From the IMG/VR virus record IMGVR_UViG_3300042870_000165, positions 1-36,503 of that record: a stretch of DNA of 36,503 nucleotides; one strand, written 5' to 3'. The stretch's first letter is position 1. Every line of letters starts with the position of its first letter. This document shows positions 12,459 to 20,677 of this stretch, piece after piece. Under the pieces are notes generated by a model. That model saw only the letters and a list, made by a program, of their open reading frames with translations. It was not told the origin of the DNA and ran no database searches. This stretch comes from a virus. The position numbers and the translations under genes were made by a program.

Positions 12459-14482
12459 CTTGATGTTTTTTCAATTACTACATTTCTTCTCCATTCATGA
12501 CGGCAATATGGAGTATTTCTACCTGTTTTAGGGTTGTGATACCATCCTCCACACAATAAAAACACTGAATATCCTAGCTGATTGCTGATATTTTGTATCT
12601 CCTCTCGTGTAAAGTACAATCCACTACCGTATAATCTTTGACATAAGGGTCTGCTTTGACCTTTCAATGCCGGAATGCCCGGTCTTTCTTCGTATGAATA
12701 CAATACCTTGTACGAGGTAATCGGAGTTAACTTTCTAATAGCCGTTTCTCCAATTTTCGTAAGGCTTCTTGTAATCAATCCTTCTTTGTTAATTTTCTCC
12801 TTAATTACATTATCATCTATCAAAGTATTCAATCTATCCGTTACAATAGCCTTACTAACACCAATTTTCTGTGCTATATCGTCTATTGTTGCGTTAGGAT
12901 TGCCCTTAATTACTCCTAAGATGTTCTCCTGTACTTCATTTAGTATATAATCAACGAATAATTCCTCCTTGATAAACTCCTCCATGCTATTAAACATCAG
13001 TTTATCCTCTTGAATTACTTTAAAAAACTCTTTTGGAACTCCCTTACCTTCAAAATGTGCCAATATATCTTCATCCTTTTCTGAATGCTTACAAGCAATG
13101 TGCTTATGGTCTTCAAAATCGTTCTGATTAGCTGCTAAGTCGCCTAAATTTGGACTTTGAGGTACAGGTAAGGTATTTGTATCCTGCTTAGGTGTTAAGC
13201 CTATTAAGCCTCTAATTTCACTGCTATCCATGTTCTCCATTACTTTCTGTAGTATGGTAGGATTCAATGAATTTAGAGCATTAATAACTTCTTGAGACGA
13301 ATTGCTTTCTACTTTTACTATTTGTGGCAATCCTAACTTCTCACGAATCTCGTCTTGAGTCATATTTGCACTAATGATAGCTTCACTAAACTCAAAATTG
13401 ATAGGTTCAGTCTTATTTAACTCAAACTGAGCCAAAACATCATTAAAACTATACAAATAGTTAACTACTTCCTCAATTGACTTCTGTTTTGCGTTTACAT
13501 AGGTATTTTGGAACAACTCACTTGCCTCACGCAACTCCGCACGACCTCCTAGCTGTCCTTCAGTCTTAATACCGAATAACATAGGACTAGTTACCTTATG
13601 TCCGCTAAATATCTCCTGCTGTACGGTCTTATTCAATAAATCAAAGTGCTTATCTAACTCCGTACCGCTAAGGTCTATAATAGAAGGTTCATTATCCTTG
13701 CTATCGTTGAATGCTAACATGAATTTACCTGCATTCTTGCTACCGGAGAACTTATCTTTGAACTGTCTTTCAATTCTGTCTTCTTCTTCCTGACTTACTT
13801 TACCTCCGTTCAAGTTAATCAACTTAGAACTAAACATACCGTTATTGATAGTATTCAAATGATACTCTCCGATACTTATATCTAGTTCTATATAGGATAT
13901 TGCACCTCTGTAATCCGGTAAACTGTATGTATTTGCTCCTGCTCTATACTCCTTAAAGTACAAAATCTGACTACCTTTTGGATTGTTAGCATTAAATGCC
14001 GGGAATGTAGTATATTCAGGTCTTGGATTAACATTTCCGTTCTTAATCCATTGGTCTGATACATAAAACTCACTATTATCTGCGTTAGTACGAACTTTAT
14101 AGTAGTCTATATGGTATAATTCAGCTATTTCGCCTGTTCCTTTAGTCCAAATTACTTGTAAATAGTATCCTCCGAATATTGTAAGGTCTGTAGTTAACTT
14201 TTTAGTCAACTCAGTTAAACTTTCTTCTTTGCTATTAACCTTTTCAACGATACTGTAGGCTTTTGCCTTTTCCATTTCGTCTTCAGACTTTACTTCCCAA
14301 CCGTTACCGCAGATATAATCAACCTTGCCGGTTACAATAGCGTTATGCTTTGCTGAATTGTTATAAATCCTCAACAAATAGTCAGGATAGTCATTTTTCT
14401 CTCCGTAATAAATCCAATCTTTACCCTTAACTTCTTTGTAAATAGGCAAAGGAACTTGGTCAAACTTCAATAGTTTTATCAT
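12455..14482 (-). CDS. Portal protein with winged-helix and Cys/His C-terminal extension
   Basis: Residues 1 to about 440 look like a siphovirus portal: a beta-rich N-terminus (IYYGEKNDYPDYLLRIYNNSAKHNAIVTGKVDYICG), a middle with LTIFGGYYLQVIW, then the wing/stem with YIELDISIGEYHLNTINNGMFSSKLINL and VTSPMLFGIKTEGQLGG. Portals form the 12-subunit DNA channel where terminase docks. The C-terminal extension is unusual. It has a winged helix (about 520-582, ATIDDIAQKIGVSKAIVTDRL) and a final domain (583-675) with C614, C644 and C660-x-H662 in GGWYHNPKTG...PYCRHEW, resembling the C-terminus of Mu gpF-like minor head proteins. This suggests a portal/minor-head fusion. Confidence 0.85.
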   Translation of the reverse strand: MIKLLKFDQVPLPIYKEVKGKDWIYYGEKNDYPDYLLRIYNNSAKHNAIVTGKVDYICGNGWEVKSEDEMEKAKAYSIVEKVNSKEESLTELTKKLTTDLTIFGGYYLQVIWTKGTGEIAELYHIDYYKVRTNADNSEFYVSDQWIKNGNVNPRPEYTTFPAFNANNPKGSQILYFKEYRAGANTYSLPDYRGAISYIELDISIGEYHLNTINNGMFSSKLINLNGGKVSQEEEDRIERQFKDKFSGSKNAGKFMLAFNDSKDNEPSIIDLSGTELDKHFDLLNKTVQQEIFSGHKVTSPMLFGIKTEGQLGGRAELREASELFQNTYVNAKQKSIEEVVNYLYSFNDVLAQFELNKTEPINFEFSEAIISANMTQDEIREKLGLPQIVKVESNSSQEVINALNSLNPTILQKVMENMDSSEIRGLIGLTPKQDTNTLPVPQSPNLGDLAANQNDFEDHKHIACKHSEKDEDILAHFEGKGVPKEFFKVIQEDKLMFNSMEEFIKEELFVDYILNEVQENILGVIKGNPNATIDDIAQKIGVSKAIVTDRLNTLIDDNVIKEKINKEGLITRSLTKIGETAIRKLTPITSYKVLYSYEERPGIPALKGQSRPLCQRLYGSGLYFTREEIQNISNQLGYSVFLLCGGWYHNPKTGRNTPYCRHEWRRNVVIEKTSR

Positions 14483-14835
14483 ACTGTATATGTTTTATAT
14501 GAGCCAACATAGCCTTCGTATCTTACTACCTCAGTGTTGCTCAAATTGTCCGCAGTCAATTCCATCTTTCCTGTAGCTATCACAGTGCTTGCGCTTCCTG
14601 TTTGTGTTACATAATATCTCCAAAATCCTACAGTACTTGTACTAAATGATGCCGTAAGTACCTGAAATTTAGAATATCTATCCTTATAACTGCTACTATC
14701 AGTCAAAGATAAACTTACTTCTTCATTAGTAACTTCATTGACAAATTTAAAGGCATAAGTATTGCTACTTGTCAACCTTTTATCAGTTAATGCAATATAA
14801 ATATAATTATTTTGTCCTTTTCTTATAGCAACCAT
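14479..14835 (-). CDS. Putative virion structural protein, beta-rich (118 aa)
   Basis: A 118-residue protein composed almost entirely of predicted strands (NNYIYIALTDKRL, TYAFKFVNEVTNEEVSLSL, SKFQVLTASFSTSTVGFWRYYVTQT), like a small immunoglobulin-type sandwich. Related proteins occur next to portals in Bacteroidota phages and are taken as structural. It is the first gene after the 14.87-kb terminator, so it may head a separate late transcript. It overlaps the portal start by 4 nt. Confidence 0.55.
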   Translation of the reverse strand: MVAIRKGQNNYIYIALTDKRLTSSNTYAFKFVNEVTNEEVSLSLTDSSSYKDRYSKFQVLTASFSTSTVGFWRYYVTQTGSASTVIATGKMELTADNLSNTEVVRYEGYVGSYKTYTV

Positions 14836-14840
14836 ACATT

Positions 14841-14871
14841 TAAATATAAATTAAACAAACTTGTACATAAA
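14841..14871 (-). promoter_or_regulatory. Candidate promoter for the portal operon
   Basis: On the minus strand TTTA (14868-14871), 19 nt, then TATATTTA (14841-14848), immediately after a strong terminator. A promoter is expected here because transcription from the capsid genes should stop at 14.87 kb. The start would lie within a few nucleotides of the ATG at 14835. Similar A/T-rich leaders precede several internal genes, so this could be a ribosome-initiation leader alone. Confidence 0.35.
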
Positions 14872-14896
14872 AAAAGAACCCCCTTAAAAAAGGGGG
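14869..14896 (-). terminator. Strong terminator after the probable tail-tube gene
   Basis: On the minus strand a 7-bp GC-rich stem (CCCCCTT / AAGGGGG) with a TTTT loop is followed by TTC and seven T. It lies about 37 nt downstream of the 168-aa gene and splits the head genes into two transcripts, probably leaving high levels of capsid and tube message upstream. Confidence 0.9.
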
Positions 14897-14933
14897 AACT
14901 AATGTTTACTACCATATTAAAACAAACCAAATC

Positions 14934-15440
14934 CTATGCAGAAACAGGCGGAGTACCTGTAAATAATTCAGCTAATTCCTTTTCATTACCTGTGAATGTT
15001 AAAGTGTAGCCGTTTCTATCTCCGAAAGCAGTACCTGTACCTGAACCACCGCCTGTAATATCCAAGCCGTTAGTCTTTCCAAGTATCCAAATCTTATCAT
15101 TGTTATCTTTTACTAAAGCAACAAGTCTATTTTTAGCCAATAACAAGATTTCGTTTCTTGTATTAACCTGCAATTTGTTTAATATTACTTCTAGTGTTTG
15201 AGCATAGAAAACAGTACCGTTCTGAACATTGGTATTAATTGCTTCTGCAAAGTTAGAACTTTCTTTAACAAGTTCATACTTCCAAAAGTATTTACCGGAG
15301 TCCATAGTAACTGCTGTAAGTGTACCTGCTGTTCCTGTCCAACTAGCTACATCTTCTACTGCTGCAAACCATACCTCTTTTAAGCCTCCAATAGAGTCTT
15401 TACAATCAAGGGTATAATTTTGAGTTAATGCACATGCCAT
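14934..15440 (-). CDS. Probable major tail tube / virion structural protein (168 aa)
   Basis: The 168-residue protein starts MACALTQNYTLDCKDSIGG and has alternating strands, a short helix region (SNFAEAINTNVQNG), a basic-hydrophobic middle (ARN-type NTRNEILLLAKNRLVALVKD) and a glycine-rich loop (TGGGSGTGTAFGDRNGY) before a last strand. This pattern is common to an abundant structural protein next to the capsid gene in gut Bacteroidota phages, and fits a tail tube. The strong terminator directly downstream also suits a highly expressed protein. The assignment is by pattern only; it could be another major structural protein. Confidence 0.55.
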   Translation of the reverse strand: MACALTQNYTLDCKDSIGGLKEVWFAAVEDVASWTGTAGTLTAVTMDSGKYFWKYELVKESSNFAEAINTNVQNGTVFYAQTLEVILNKLQVNTRNEILLLAKNRLVALVKDNNDKIWILGKTNGLDITGGGSGTGTAFGDRNGYTLTFTGNEKELAELFTGTPPVSA

Positions 15441-15464
15441 TTTTTATAAATTTTATTTAGTTAA

Positions 15465-15486
15465 GGGCGAAGTGTTACCTCCGCCC
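15465..15486 (-). other. GC-rich hairpin between capsid and tail-tube genes
   Basis: An 8-bp stem on the minus strand (GGGCGGAG / CTTCGCCC, including one G-U pair in RNA) with a 6-nt loop. It lacks a following T run, so it is a poor terminator. It may be a transcript-stabilising or processing element that sets the ratio of the two abundant structural proteins. Confidence 0.5.
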
Positions 15487-15501
15487 ATTATATTTTTTCT
15501 A

Positions 15502-16452
15502 CTAAGATGCTTTCTTCCAAAATACTACTTCATCAGGGAAGGCAACTTGACAACCAAGTTTAAATTCTACTACAAATCTCATTTCATCTGCCTCTTTTGC
15601 GTAGAATAACTCAAACTTGTCTTGCTCATTCAACATATCTGTACCTAAGTACATATTGCTCATACAAATACCTACCATGTAGTCAGTGCCGTTCAATCCG
15701 TTAACACCGATTAACTTAACATTAGTACCCGGAACTACTAACTCCATGTTTGTAGCATCTACTGCATAGTGGAAGTAATTTGCTTCTCTTAATGCTAACA
15801 CATACTCTCTGAAAGTATCGTTACCACAGAAGATTACAAAATCATCCTTATCTAACAAAGCAGCAGGGATTGATGCAAAAATATCATCTACAGCAGCAAT
15901 AACATTTGACTTAGTCAAAGTAGTTAATGCAGCAACATTACCATTTACAGGGTCTCCTGCACCACCAAAGCCTAAAGCATTAATGATAGTCGCAAAACCA
16001 TTAAATTTATTAAGGTTAGCTGTCTGACTAGTCGTATCGCCTTGCCAAATCGCAGTTTCTAAAGCCGCACCAATTTTAGCAATCTTTTGGTTGCTGTACT
16101 CAGTTGCATAAGCCATGTAGTCATAAGTGCTACCTTCTTTCAATGCTTTTTGAGTGTACTTAGCTTCAAATACCTTAGGGCAGATAGCTTCTTGTACCTT
16201 AATCTTACCTACAGTGATTGTTCTTTGCGTAATAGTAGTAGTACCACTAGCATTAAATCCGCAAGTACCACCTGATTGGAATACTGCATCTGTAGTTAAA
16301 ATATTAATTGTTTCTGCTGACTTGATGCCAACTTGAACATTACCTTTTGCTTCAATCAAAGAAGCTGTTTTTGCAGAGAAAATAGCTGCAGCAGTAAGCT
16401 GTTGCTCGTTCTCTTTCACATAGTTCGTAAGTGCTGATAAATCTAAACTCAT
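15502..16452 (-). CDS. Major capsid protein (HK97-like)
   Basis: The 316-residue protein follows protease and scaffold-like genes, as expected. It has an N-terminal helix (LTNYVKENEQQLTAAAIF), many strand segments, a long central helix (DYMAYATEYSNQKIAKIGAALETAIWQG), and a C-terminal A-domain-like part (DFVIFCGNDTFREYVLALREAN) ending in VVEFKLGCQVAFPDEVVFWK. This order suits the HK97 fold. Its ATG is 1 nt after the scaffold stop. The final strand with the PDEVV segment is typical of capsid proteins from Bacteroidota phages. Confidence 0.8.
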   Translation of the reverse strand: MSLDLSALTNYVKENEQQLTAAAIFSAKTASLIEAKGNVQVGIKSAETINILTTDAVFQSGGTCGFNASGTTTITQRTITVGKIKVQEAICPKVFEAKYTQKALKEGSTYDYMAYATEYSNQKIAKIGAALETAIWQGDTTSQTANLNKFNGFATIINALGFGGAGDPVNGNVAALTTLTKSNVIAAVDDIFASIPAALLDKDDFVIFCGNDTFREYVLALREANYFHYAVDATNMELVVPGTNVKLIGVNGLNGTDYMVGICMSNMYLGTDMLNEQDKFELFYAKEADEMRFVVEFKLGCQVAFPDEVVFWKKAS

Positions 16453-16453
16453 C

Positions 16454-17065
16454 TTATTTGTTTTTTAAATTTTGAAATGCTTTTTGTAAATTGTTAAATC
16501 TTTCATCCTTTTCAGACTTTAACACTTTCTGAAAATTGTTCGGCTGTGTAATAGCCTTATCGCTAGGTTCTTTAGCTAATGACTCAATAACTTCAGCAGA
16601 TAACTTAACTGCCTCTTTCATTGACTCATTCTTTTTCTTTAATTCATCTACCTGTGCTGCTAAGTCATCAACTTTTGCTGATAAACTAGCTACTGCCTCC
16701 TCAAACTTAGCCATTGCCTCGTCTTTCTTTGGGTCTTCAGCAGGTACTTCTTCTTCTTTCTTGTCATCTGCAGCCTCTACTTCAACTTCTACTTTAGGTG
16801 CTTCTTCTGCCTTTTTAACTTCAGCAATTTTACCTTCTTCTACTACAACCACGATTTCTCCTGATTCTAATTGATGCTCCCCTACAGGTGCAGGTACTGA
16901 AACTCCATCTGCTCCAATCACATAGATTTCTGCAGTTTCTAAGTCGTAGCTAACAACAGTGCCATCAACCAATTTACCTTCGGTCAATGCGAATTTTGCT
17001 TGTGTATCTACATTCTCTGTAAATAACAACTTTTTGATTTCTACTAGTGCTTCTTTTGCGTTCAT
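16454..17065 (-). CDS. Scaffold-like acidic coiled-coil protein (203 aa)
   Basis: Residues 1-75 form a small beta domain (LVDGTVVSYDLETAEIYVIGADGVSVPA, SGEIVVVVEEGKIAEV). Residues about 80-120 are almost entirely Glu, Lys, Asp, Ala and Val. Residues about 120-165 form a heptad coiled coil (LSAKVDDLAAQVDELKKKNESM), and the C-terminus is basic (ERFNNLQKAFQNLKNK). This is the build of a scaffolding protein, with a basic helix contacting the capsid lattice. The position between protease and capsid genes agrees. It may be cleaved by the XkdF-like protease during maturation. Confidence 0.7.
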   Translation of the reverse strand: MNAKEALVEIKKLLFTENVDTQAKFALTEGKLVDGTVVSYDLETAEIYVIGADGVSVPAPVGEHQLESGEIVVVVEEGKIAEVKKAEEAPKVEVEVEAADDKKEEEVPAEDPKKDEAMAKFEEAVASLSAKVDDLAAQVDELKKKNESMKEAVKLSAEVIESLAKEPSDKAITQPNNFQKVLKSEKDERFNNLQKAFQNLKNK

Positions 17066-17087
17066 AATACTAAATATTAATTATTGT

Positions 17088-17678
17088 TTAATGTTCAATT
17101 TGTGCTAAAATTTTAAATATCTCTGCCATTACTTCTTCCTCAGGGGTAACTACTTTGCCGGTTCTCTCATATCTAAATAAGCCTTCTACAGAAAATCCTT
17201 TAAAAGTACCTGCCTTTACCTCCTGCCAAATTTTTTCATTGTCTACTTTAAAACTACCAAACCATGAGCCATCTGCTATATCTTCAAATCCTTTAGGAGG
17301 ATTAACACCTCTCTCTCTGTCAATGATGTAGCTTTCAAACATATAAACTCCATCAATAGCCTTTTCATGTTCAATATTTACCTTAGCTTGGTAGCCTTTC
17401 TTAAAGAATCTTTGAACTATTTTCTTTATTTCTTCTCCTGTAAATACTACATAATACTCGCCTTCTTCATCTCGTCTATAGATAGGTAGGTCTGCAATCA
17501 TCAAAGGGCCTGATACAATTCTTTGTTCTTCATTAGCAACAAATTTCATCTTATTGTTAAATGATACAAAGTTTTTTTGTATTGCAGGGTACTCAACTAA
17601 TGCTACATAGTCTACTTCTTCCTCTCCTTCTTCGTTGTCAGTTATTACTAACCTATATAAGGGCAAATTATTTTCCAT
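17088..17678 (-). CDS. Prohead maturation protease, XkdF-like
   Basis: The 196-residue protein resembles the XkdF-type serine protease of phage heads. IVSGPLMIADLPIYRRDEEGEYYVVF is followed by a helix and NIEHE with the probable catalytic H104, then DGSWFGSFKVDNEKIWQEV and FKGFSVEG with the probable nucleophile S163. It would cleave scaffold and capsid N-termini during prohead maturation. The gene is directly before the scaffold-like gene. The acidic N-terminal segment (TDNEEGEEEVDYVALVE) is usual in the family. Confidence 0.8.
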   Translation of the reverse strand: MENNLPLYRLVITDNEEGEEEVDYVALVEYPAIQKNFVSFNNKMKFVANEEQRIVSGPLMIADLPIYRRDEEGEYYVVFTGEEIKKIVQRFFKKGYQAKVNIEHEKAIDGVYMFESYIIDRERGVNPPKGFEDIADGSWFGSFKVDNEKIWQEVKAGTFKGFSVEGLFRYERTGKVVTPEEEVMAEIFKILAQIEH

Positions 17679-17689
17679 AACTATAAATA

Positions 17690-19888
17690 TTAAAAACCTG
17701 CTCTGCGTTCAATATCTGCTACTCTCTTTTGTGTGCCGGTAACTTCACTTTCTACTACAAATGCTCTCAAAGGTTTTTGATTTTGCATTACACTAGCTAT
17801 AGAAGTTACAGGACTGCTGCCTAAAGTAGGCACTGCTGAGGTAACTTGAGGTGCTGCTGCTGATACAGAAGGTGCTGATGCTCCTCCTCCTCCGCCCGGA
17901 GTCTTTACAGACATAATAGATTTTACATTCTTGATACCACCTACAATAGCAACTCCTGCTGCTACTGCTCCTAATGCAGGGCCAACAACAGGTATTCCTG
18001 CCATAGATTGATAAGCCTTTTGTGCTGCTAGGTATGTATCAATCGTAGCTTGTGCTACTGCAAATGCCTTTCCTGCAGCAGTTTCTTTACCCATTACATC
18101 AGAAAGTCCACCAAGTAATGCAGATATTTTCATTGCATTCTCAACCTTAGCTGCCGCCTCTCTTTTATCAATTTCCATTCGTGCTTCAGCATTTGCCTCT
18201 ACACCTTCATTATAAGCCTTTTCACTAATTAAGCCATTTTCAAATGACTGCTTTAACAAAGCATCCTTTTTATCTAACAATGACCTTTCAACATCAAACT
18301 TTCCTTGTGCCTTAGTAATTTCCTTATCTAAGTCTGTAATGTCTGCTTCTGCCTTCTTTTGGTCTTGTGCTAATTTTAAAGCAGCTAGTGCTTCTTCTTC
18401 CTTAGTAGCTAAAGCTAATTTTAAAGCAATCTTTTGCTCTGCTGTATATTTTTCATTAGCATCAATATCTTGTCTTTGTTGCTCAAAACCTGCAATCAAT
18501 TCTGCTCTTGCCTTTTCATTCTCATCCTTGATACCGGCTAACTTAGTTTCTAATCTAATCTTAGCAAGTTCCTTTTCGTATGCTGCTACTTTATCCGCTT
18601 CTTCTTTAGCATACTTATCATTAACTGCATCTCTTTCTTTCTTTTCTGCTGCTTCTAAGTCTCCATTATCCTTAATACCTGCTTCTTTTAACTTCTTGCG
18701 TTTTTCTGCATACTGTTCATCAATAGTTAAAAGTTCTTGTTCTTGCTGAGACTTTAACTTTTTGTTAGCCTCTCTTAAAACAGCATTAGCCTCATCTTCT
18801 TTCTTTTGCTGTGCTTCTCTATCTTGTTTACCCTTTTCTCTTGCTGCCTTATTAATATTTTGAATTGCTAATTTGCTACCTGCTAATTTTTCTTCAAATT
18901 TATTTAGTGTATTCTCCGCCTCTTTAATAGCAGCATCCCCTTCTTTTGCAACTTCATCAGGGTTAAATACCATATTTGCTAAGGATAAATTTGTTTTATC
19001 CAATGCAGCAGTCAAACCAAAATCCTTTCCTACTGCTTTACCAATGTCATCAATAGTAGACAATAATAATCTAATAGGAGTTGACATAAAATTAATTATG
19101 CCTAAAACTATATCCCTATTTCTATTTGCTGCTGCTACCTGTGCATCCTTAGTAGCTTTGGCATTTGCTAAATTAATTTTAGCAGCCTTAATTGCTTCTT
19201 CTGATTGCTTTACTTTTAGGTTAAGTATGTCTTTCTCACTTTTACCTTGTAGCTTTAGCTGATTAGACTGCCCATCAATAGCATCTAACTTTTCTTCTTG
19301 ACTCTTGAGGTTTTCCTTAGACTTTGCATTAAGTTCTTCTTGTTCTGAACTAACACCACTTACTAATCCCTTAATGTCATCCCAATAAGCTACAAGTAAA
19401 CCTACTGCAACAACTAAAGCACCTATCCCTGTTGAGATAAGTGCCTTTTTAAATCCATCTACTCCGGCAGTTAGTCCTTTAAATGAAATCTTTAGCTGTT
19501 CTCCAACTTTGCCTATGTCTTTCAACTGAGACAAACCTTGAGACAATGCCATTGCACCTTGTACTTTCTGCAATGTTTTAGCTACATTCTCACTTTCTCC
19601 ACCAAATAAAGCCATAGCACCTTGAACCGCAGCAATACCTCCTGCCGCAGTACTAGCTGCTGTTGTTAAAGCCTGAAACCTCTTGCCGGGGTCAAACAAT
19701 TGTGCCTGTTCATTAGTAGCCTCTATCTCATCTTTAATAGCAGCAACTTTCTGAGCAGCAGCAACAGCCTCCTGACTAAATTCTCCAAACTTTTGTCTAG
19801 CTGCCTGTAAAGCCTCAACTGATTCTCTTAATTGGAGTTTCAGTGGCTTGACATCAACATCTATTATGACTTTATTATCTTCTGCCAT
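17690..19888 (-). CDS. Tail tape measure protein
   Basis: A 732-residue, alanine- and lysine-rich helical protein. The N-terminal region (1-140) has heptad-like helices and the QGAMALFGG type repeats seen in Bacteroidota tape measures. A transmembrane-like helix lies at about 150-170 (STGIGALVVAVGLLVAYW). A long coiled coil with many KEE/EKA repeats spans about 180-590. A hydrophobic C-terminal part (VGPALGAVAAGVAIVGGI, about 650) precedes a low-complexity tail. It sets tail length; at about 0.15 nm per residue the tail would be near 110 nm. It is unusually placed after the fibres and next to the capsid genes. Confidence 0.88.
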   Translation of the reverse strand: MAEDNKVIIDVDVKPLKLQLRESVEALQAARQKFGEFSQEAVAAAQKVAAIKDEIEATNEQAQLFDPGKRFQALTTAASTAAGGIAAVQGAMALFGGESENVAKTLQKVQGAMALSQGLSQLKDIGKVGEQLKISFKGLTAGVDGFKKALISTGIGALVVAVGLLVAYWDDIKGLVSGVSSEQEELNAKSKENLKSQEEKLDAIDGQSNQLKLQGKSEKDILNLKVKQSEEAIKAAKINLANAKATKDAQVAAANRNRDIVLGIINFMSTPIRLLLSTIDDIGKAVGKDFGLTAALDKTNLSLANMVFNPDEVAKEGDAAIKEAENTLNKFEEKLAGSKLAIQNINKAAREKGKQDREAQQKKEDEANAVLREANKKLKSQQEQELLTIDEQYAEKRKKLKEAGIKDNGDLEAAEKKERDAVNDKYAKEEADKVAAYEKELAKIRLETKLAGIKDENEKARAELIAGFEQQRQDIDANEKYTAEQKIALKLALATKEEEALAALKLAQDQKKAEADITDLDKEITKAQGKFDVERSLLDKKDALLKQSFENGLISEKAYNEGVEANAEARMEIDKREAAAKVENAMKISALLGGLSDVMGKETAAGKAFAVAQATIDTYLAAQKAYQSMAGIPVVGPALGAVAAGVAIVGGIKNVKSIMSVKTPGGGGGASAPSVSAAAPQVTSAVPTLGSSPVTSIASVMQNQKPLRAFVVESEVTGTQKRVADIERRAGF

Positions 19889-19890
19889 TG

Positions 19891-20301
19891 TTAATCTTTA
19901 TTATCTACTAACCTATAAAATATAGGATAGTTTTCTTCTGTTTCAATTGATGCTAAATCATTGATAGTCAAATCAGAAGACCAAAGACTTGAAACATTAA
20001 TGTCTTTCTTTGCTGACATTAACTCATCAATCTCGTCATAAAATAACTTTACATCATCTCCTGTAATTTCCTTTTTCTCCCCTTTAGCATACTTCTCAAA
20101 TACTTCCTGTCTTGATTTGTCTAAGGTTTCAATTTCTTCATTGACAATTTTAGCTAATCTGTTTACATAAAGTTTAACCTTCATGCTCATCTTTTGCTGT
20201 AAAAAGCCTTTAGATAAAATTTCCTTCTTTTCTCCTTTTGTAACTGCGTAGCCATTTAATTCATGCCACAACATTGTTACTTCTTTTAAATTTAACTCCA
20301 T
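19891..20301 (-). CDS. Helical protein before the tape measure (DUF1617-like)
   Basis: A 136-residue, largely helical and charged protein (LWHELNGYAVTKGEKKEILSK, MKVKLYVNRLAKIVNEEIETLDKSRQEVFEKYAKG) with a C-terminal acidic region ending EENYPIFYRLVDNKD. The pattern recalls the DUF1617-type small proteins often encoded among tail genes. Its position 2 nt before the tape measure also allows a tail-chaperone role, but no frameshift site was seen here. The start follows a leader with CAAATCAA (20303-20310). Confidence 0.55.
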   Translation of the reverse strand: MELNLKEVTMLWHELNGYAVTKGEKKEILSKGFLQQKMSMKVKLYVNRLAKIVNEEIETLDKSRQEVFEKYAKGEKKEITGDDVKLFYDEIDELMSAKKDINVSSLWSSDLTINDLASIETEENYPIFYRLVDNKD

Positions 20302-20322
20302 TTTGATTTGGTTTTATTGTTA

Positions 20323-20655
20323 TTAATTATTTTGCTCTGTAATTTCAGGGGTTGTCGGAACAACTTGCGGAGGCACAGGTGGTACATAATCTCCTGTAAT
20401 TGTTAACTTTAATTCTGATGCTATAAAATCCCATGCAACATCATCTGTATTCCATAAAGCATAATTTTCAGGGTTCATGTAAATAGTACCTTGTCTTAAC
20501 AATTCTCCAACATATCCATCATTATTTTCATTAAATATAAAATACTCAAAAGTTGCACTACTGTTTAGTTTTACAATACTTGCATAAGCATTTAATATTT
20601 TACCTTCTTTGTTTACTCCATTATCCCAAATTACTATTGGTTCAATTGTTTTCAT
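20323..20655 (-). CDS. Small tail-associated protein with proline-rich tail (110 aa)
   Basis: The 110-residue protein has strand-rich N-terminal two thirds (IEPIVIWDNGVNKEGKILNA, ATFEYFIFNENNDGYVGELL, GTIYMNPENYALW) and a flexible proline-rich C-terminus (YVPPVPPQVVPTTPEIT). Proteins of this type are encoded after fibre genes in Bacteroidota phages and are probably fibre-associated or fibre-assembly factors. No enzymatic motif is visible. Confidence 0.55.
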   Translation of the reverse strand: MKTIEPIVIWDNGVNKEGKILNAYASIVKLNSSATFEYFIFNENNDGYVGELLRQGTIYMNPENYALWNTDDVAWDFIASELKLTITGDYVPPVPPQVVPTTPEITEQNN

Positions 20656-20677
20656 CTTTTATTTTTTTATAAAGTTA

